Below, piece by piece: positions 13,950 through 13,950 of a stretch of 13,950 nucleotides of DNA; the first letter of the stretch is position 1, and every line of letters begins with the position of its first letter. Origin of the DNA: CAYHZL01 sp964361075. Its GTDB lineage: Bacteria; Bacteroidota; Ignavibacteria; UBA10030; UBA8401. Below the pieces are notes generated by a model that saw only the letters and a program-made list of their open reading frames with translations, made no database searches and had not been told where the DNA came from. The stretch is from positions 1 through 13,950 of the forward strand of contig CAYHZL010000087.1 in assembly GCA_964361075.1 (NCBI GenBank), written 5' to 3'. Both the position numbers and the translations under genes were made by a program.

Positions 13950-13950
13950 T

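Overview
The window looks like chromosome of a member of the Bacteroidota/Chlorobi assemblage, with an Ignavibacteria- or Kapabacteria-like relative as the best guess. This is inferred from the gene mix (complex I nuoABCDE in its usual order, B12-dependent ribonucleotide reductase, a PSCyt1-type cytochrome c, a glycine-zipper/beta-barrel outer-membrane protein), the moderate-to-low G+C, and the absence of Shine-Dalgarno sequences before most starts. No rRNA or other marker gene is present to settle it.

Layout, left to right. A small secreted monohaem cytochrome c (76-444, +) is followed by an inverted-repeat-bounded intergenic element that supplies its stop codon. Next come two minus-strand genes: an outer-membrane barrel protein (657-2258), preceded by three TGACA repeats at 11-bp spacing, and a PLP-dependent cystathionine gamma-synthase/methionine gamma-lyase-family enzyme (2564-3826), separated from the first by a strong terminator. 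Divergent from the PLP gene is the most unusual gene of the window (3988-5724, +). It encodes one polypeptide that looks like an ECF-transporter S-like membrane part, an EcfT-like membrane part and a C-terminal THEP1-type P-loop NTPase. A dinD homologue (6031-6864, +) then sits between repeat-rich spacers. Its terminator is built from its own last codons, and a 145-bp MITE-like element with perfect 19-bp terminal inverted repeats follows it. The adenosylcobalamin-dependent ribonucleotide reductase nrdJ (7212-9950, -) comes next, with a long leader. A 570-bp divergent spacer leads to nuoA, nuoB, nuoC, nuoD and nuoE (10521-13949, +), the start of a respiratory NADH:quinone oxidoreductase operon that presumably continues with nuoF beyond the window.

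Working together: the nuo genes encode the NADH-input, quinone-site and connecting subunits of complex I, and the cytochrome c fits a respiring cell. NrdJ makes deoxyribonucleotides independently of oxygen but needs B12. The PLP enzyme belongs to sulfur amino-acid metabolism. The fused transporter-like protein may import a micronutrient, but its substrate cannot be told from the sequence. The non-coding space is dominated by nested palindromic repeats of at least two families, one of them inserted between nuoB and nuoC. No CRISPR array, tRNA, rRNA or complete insertion sequence was seen.
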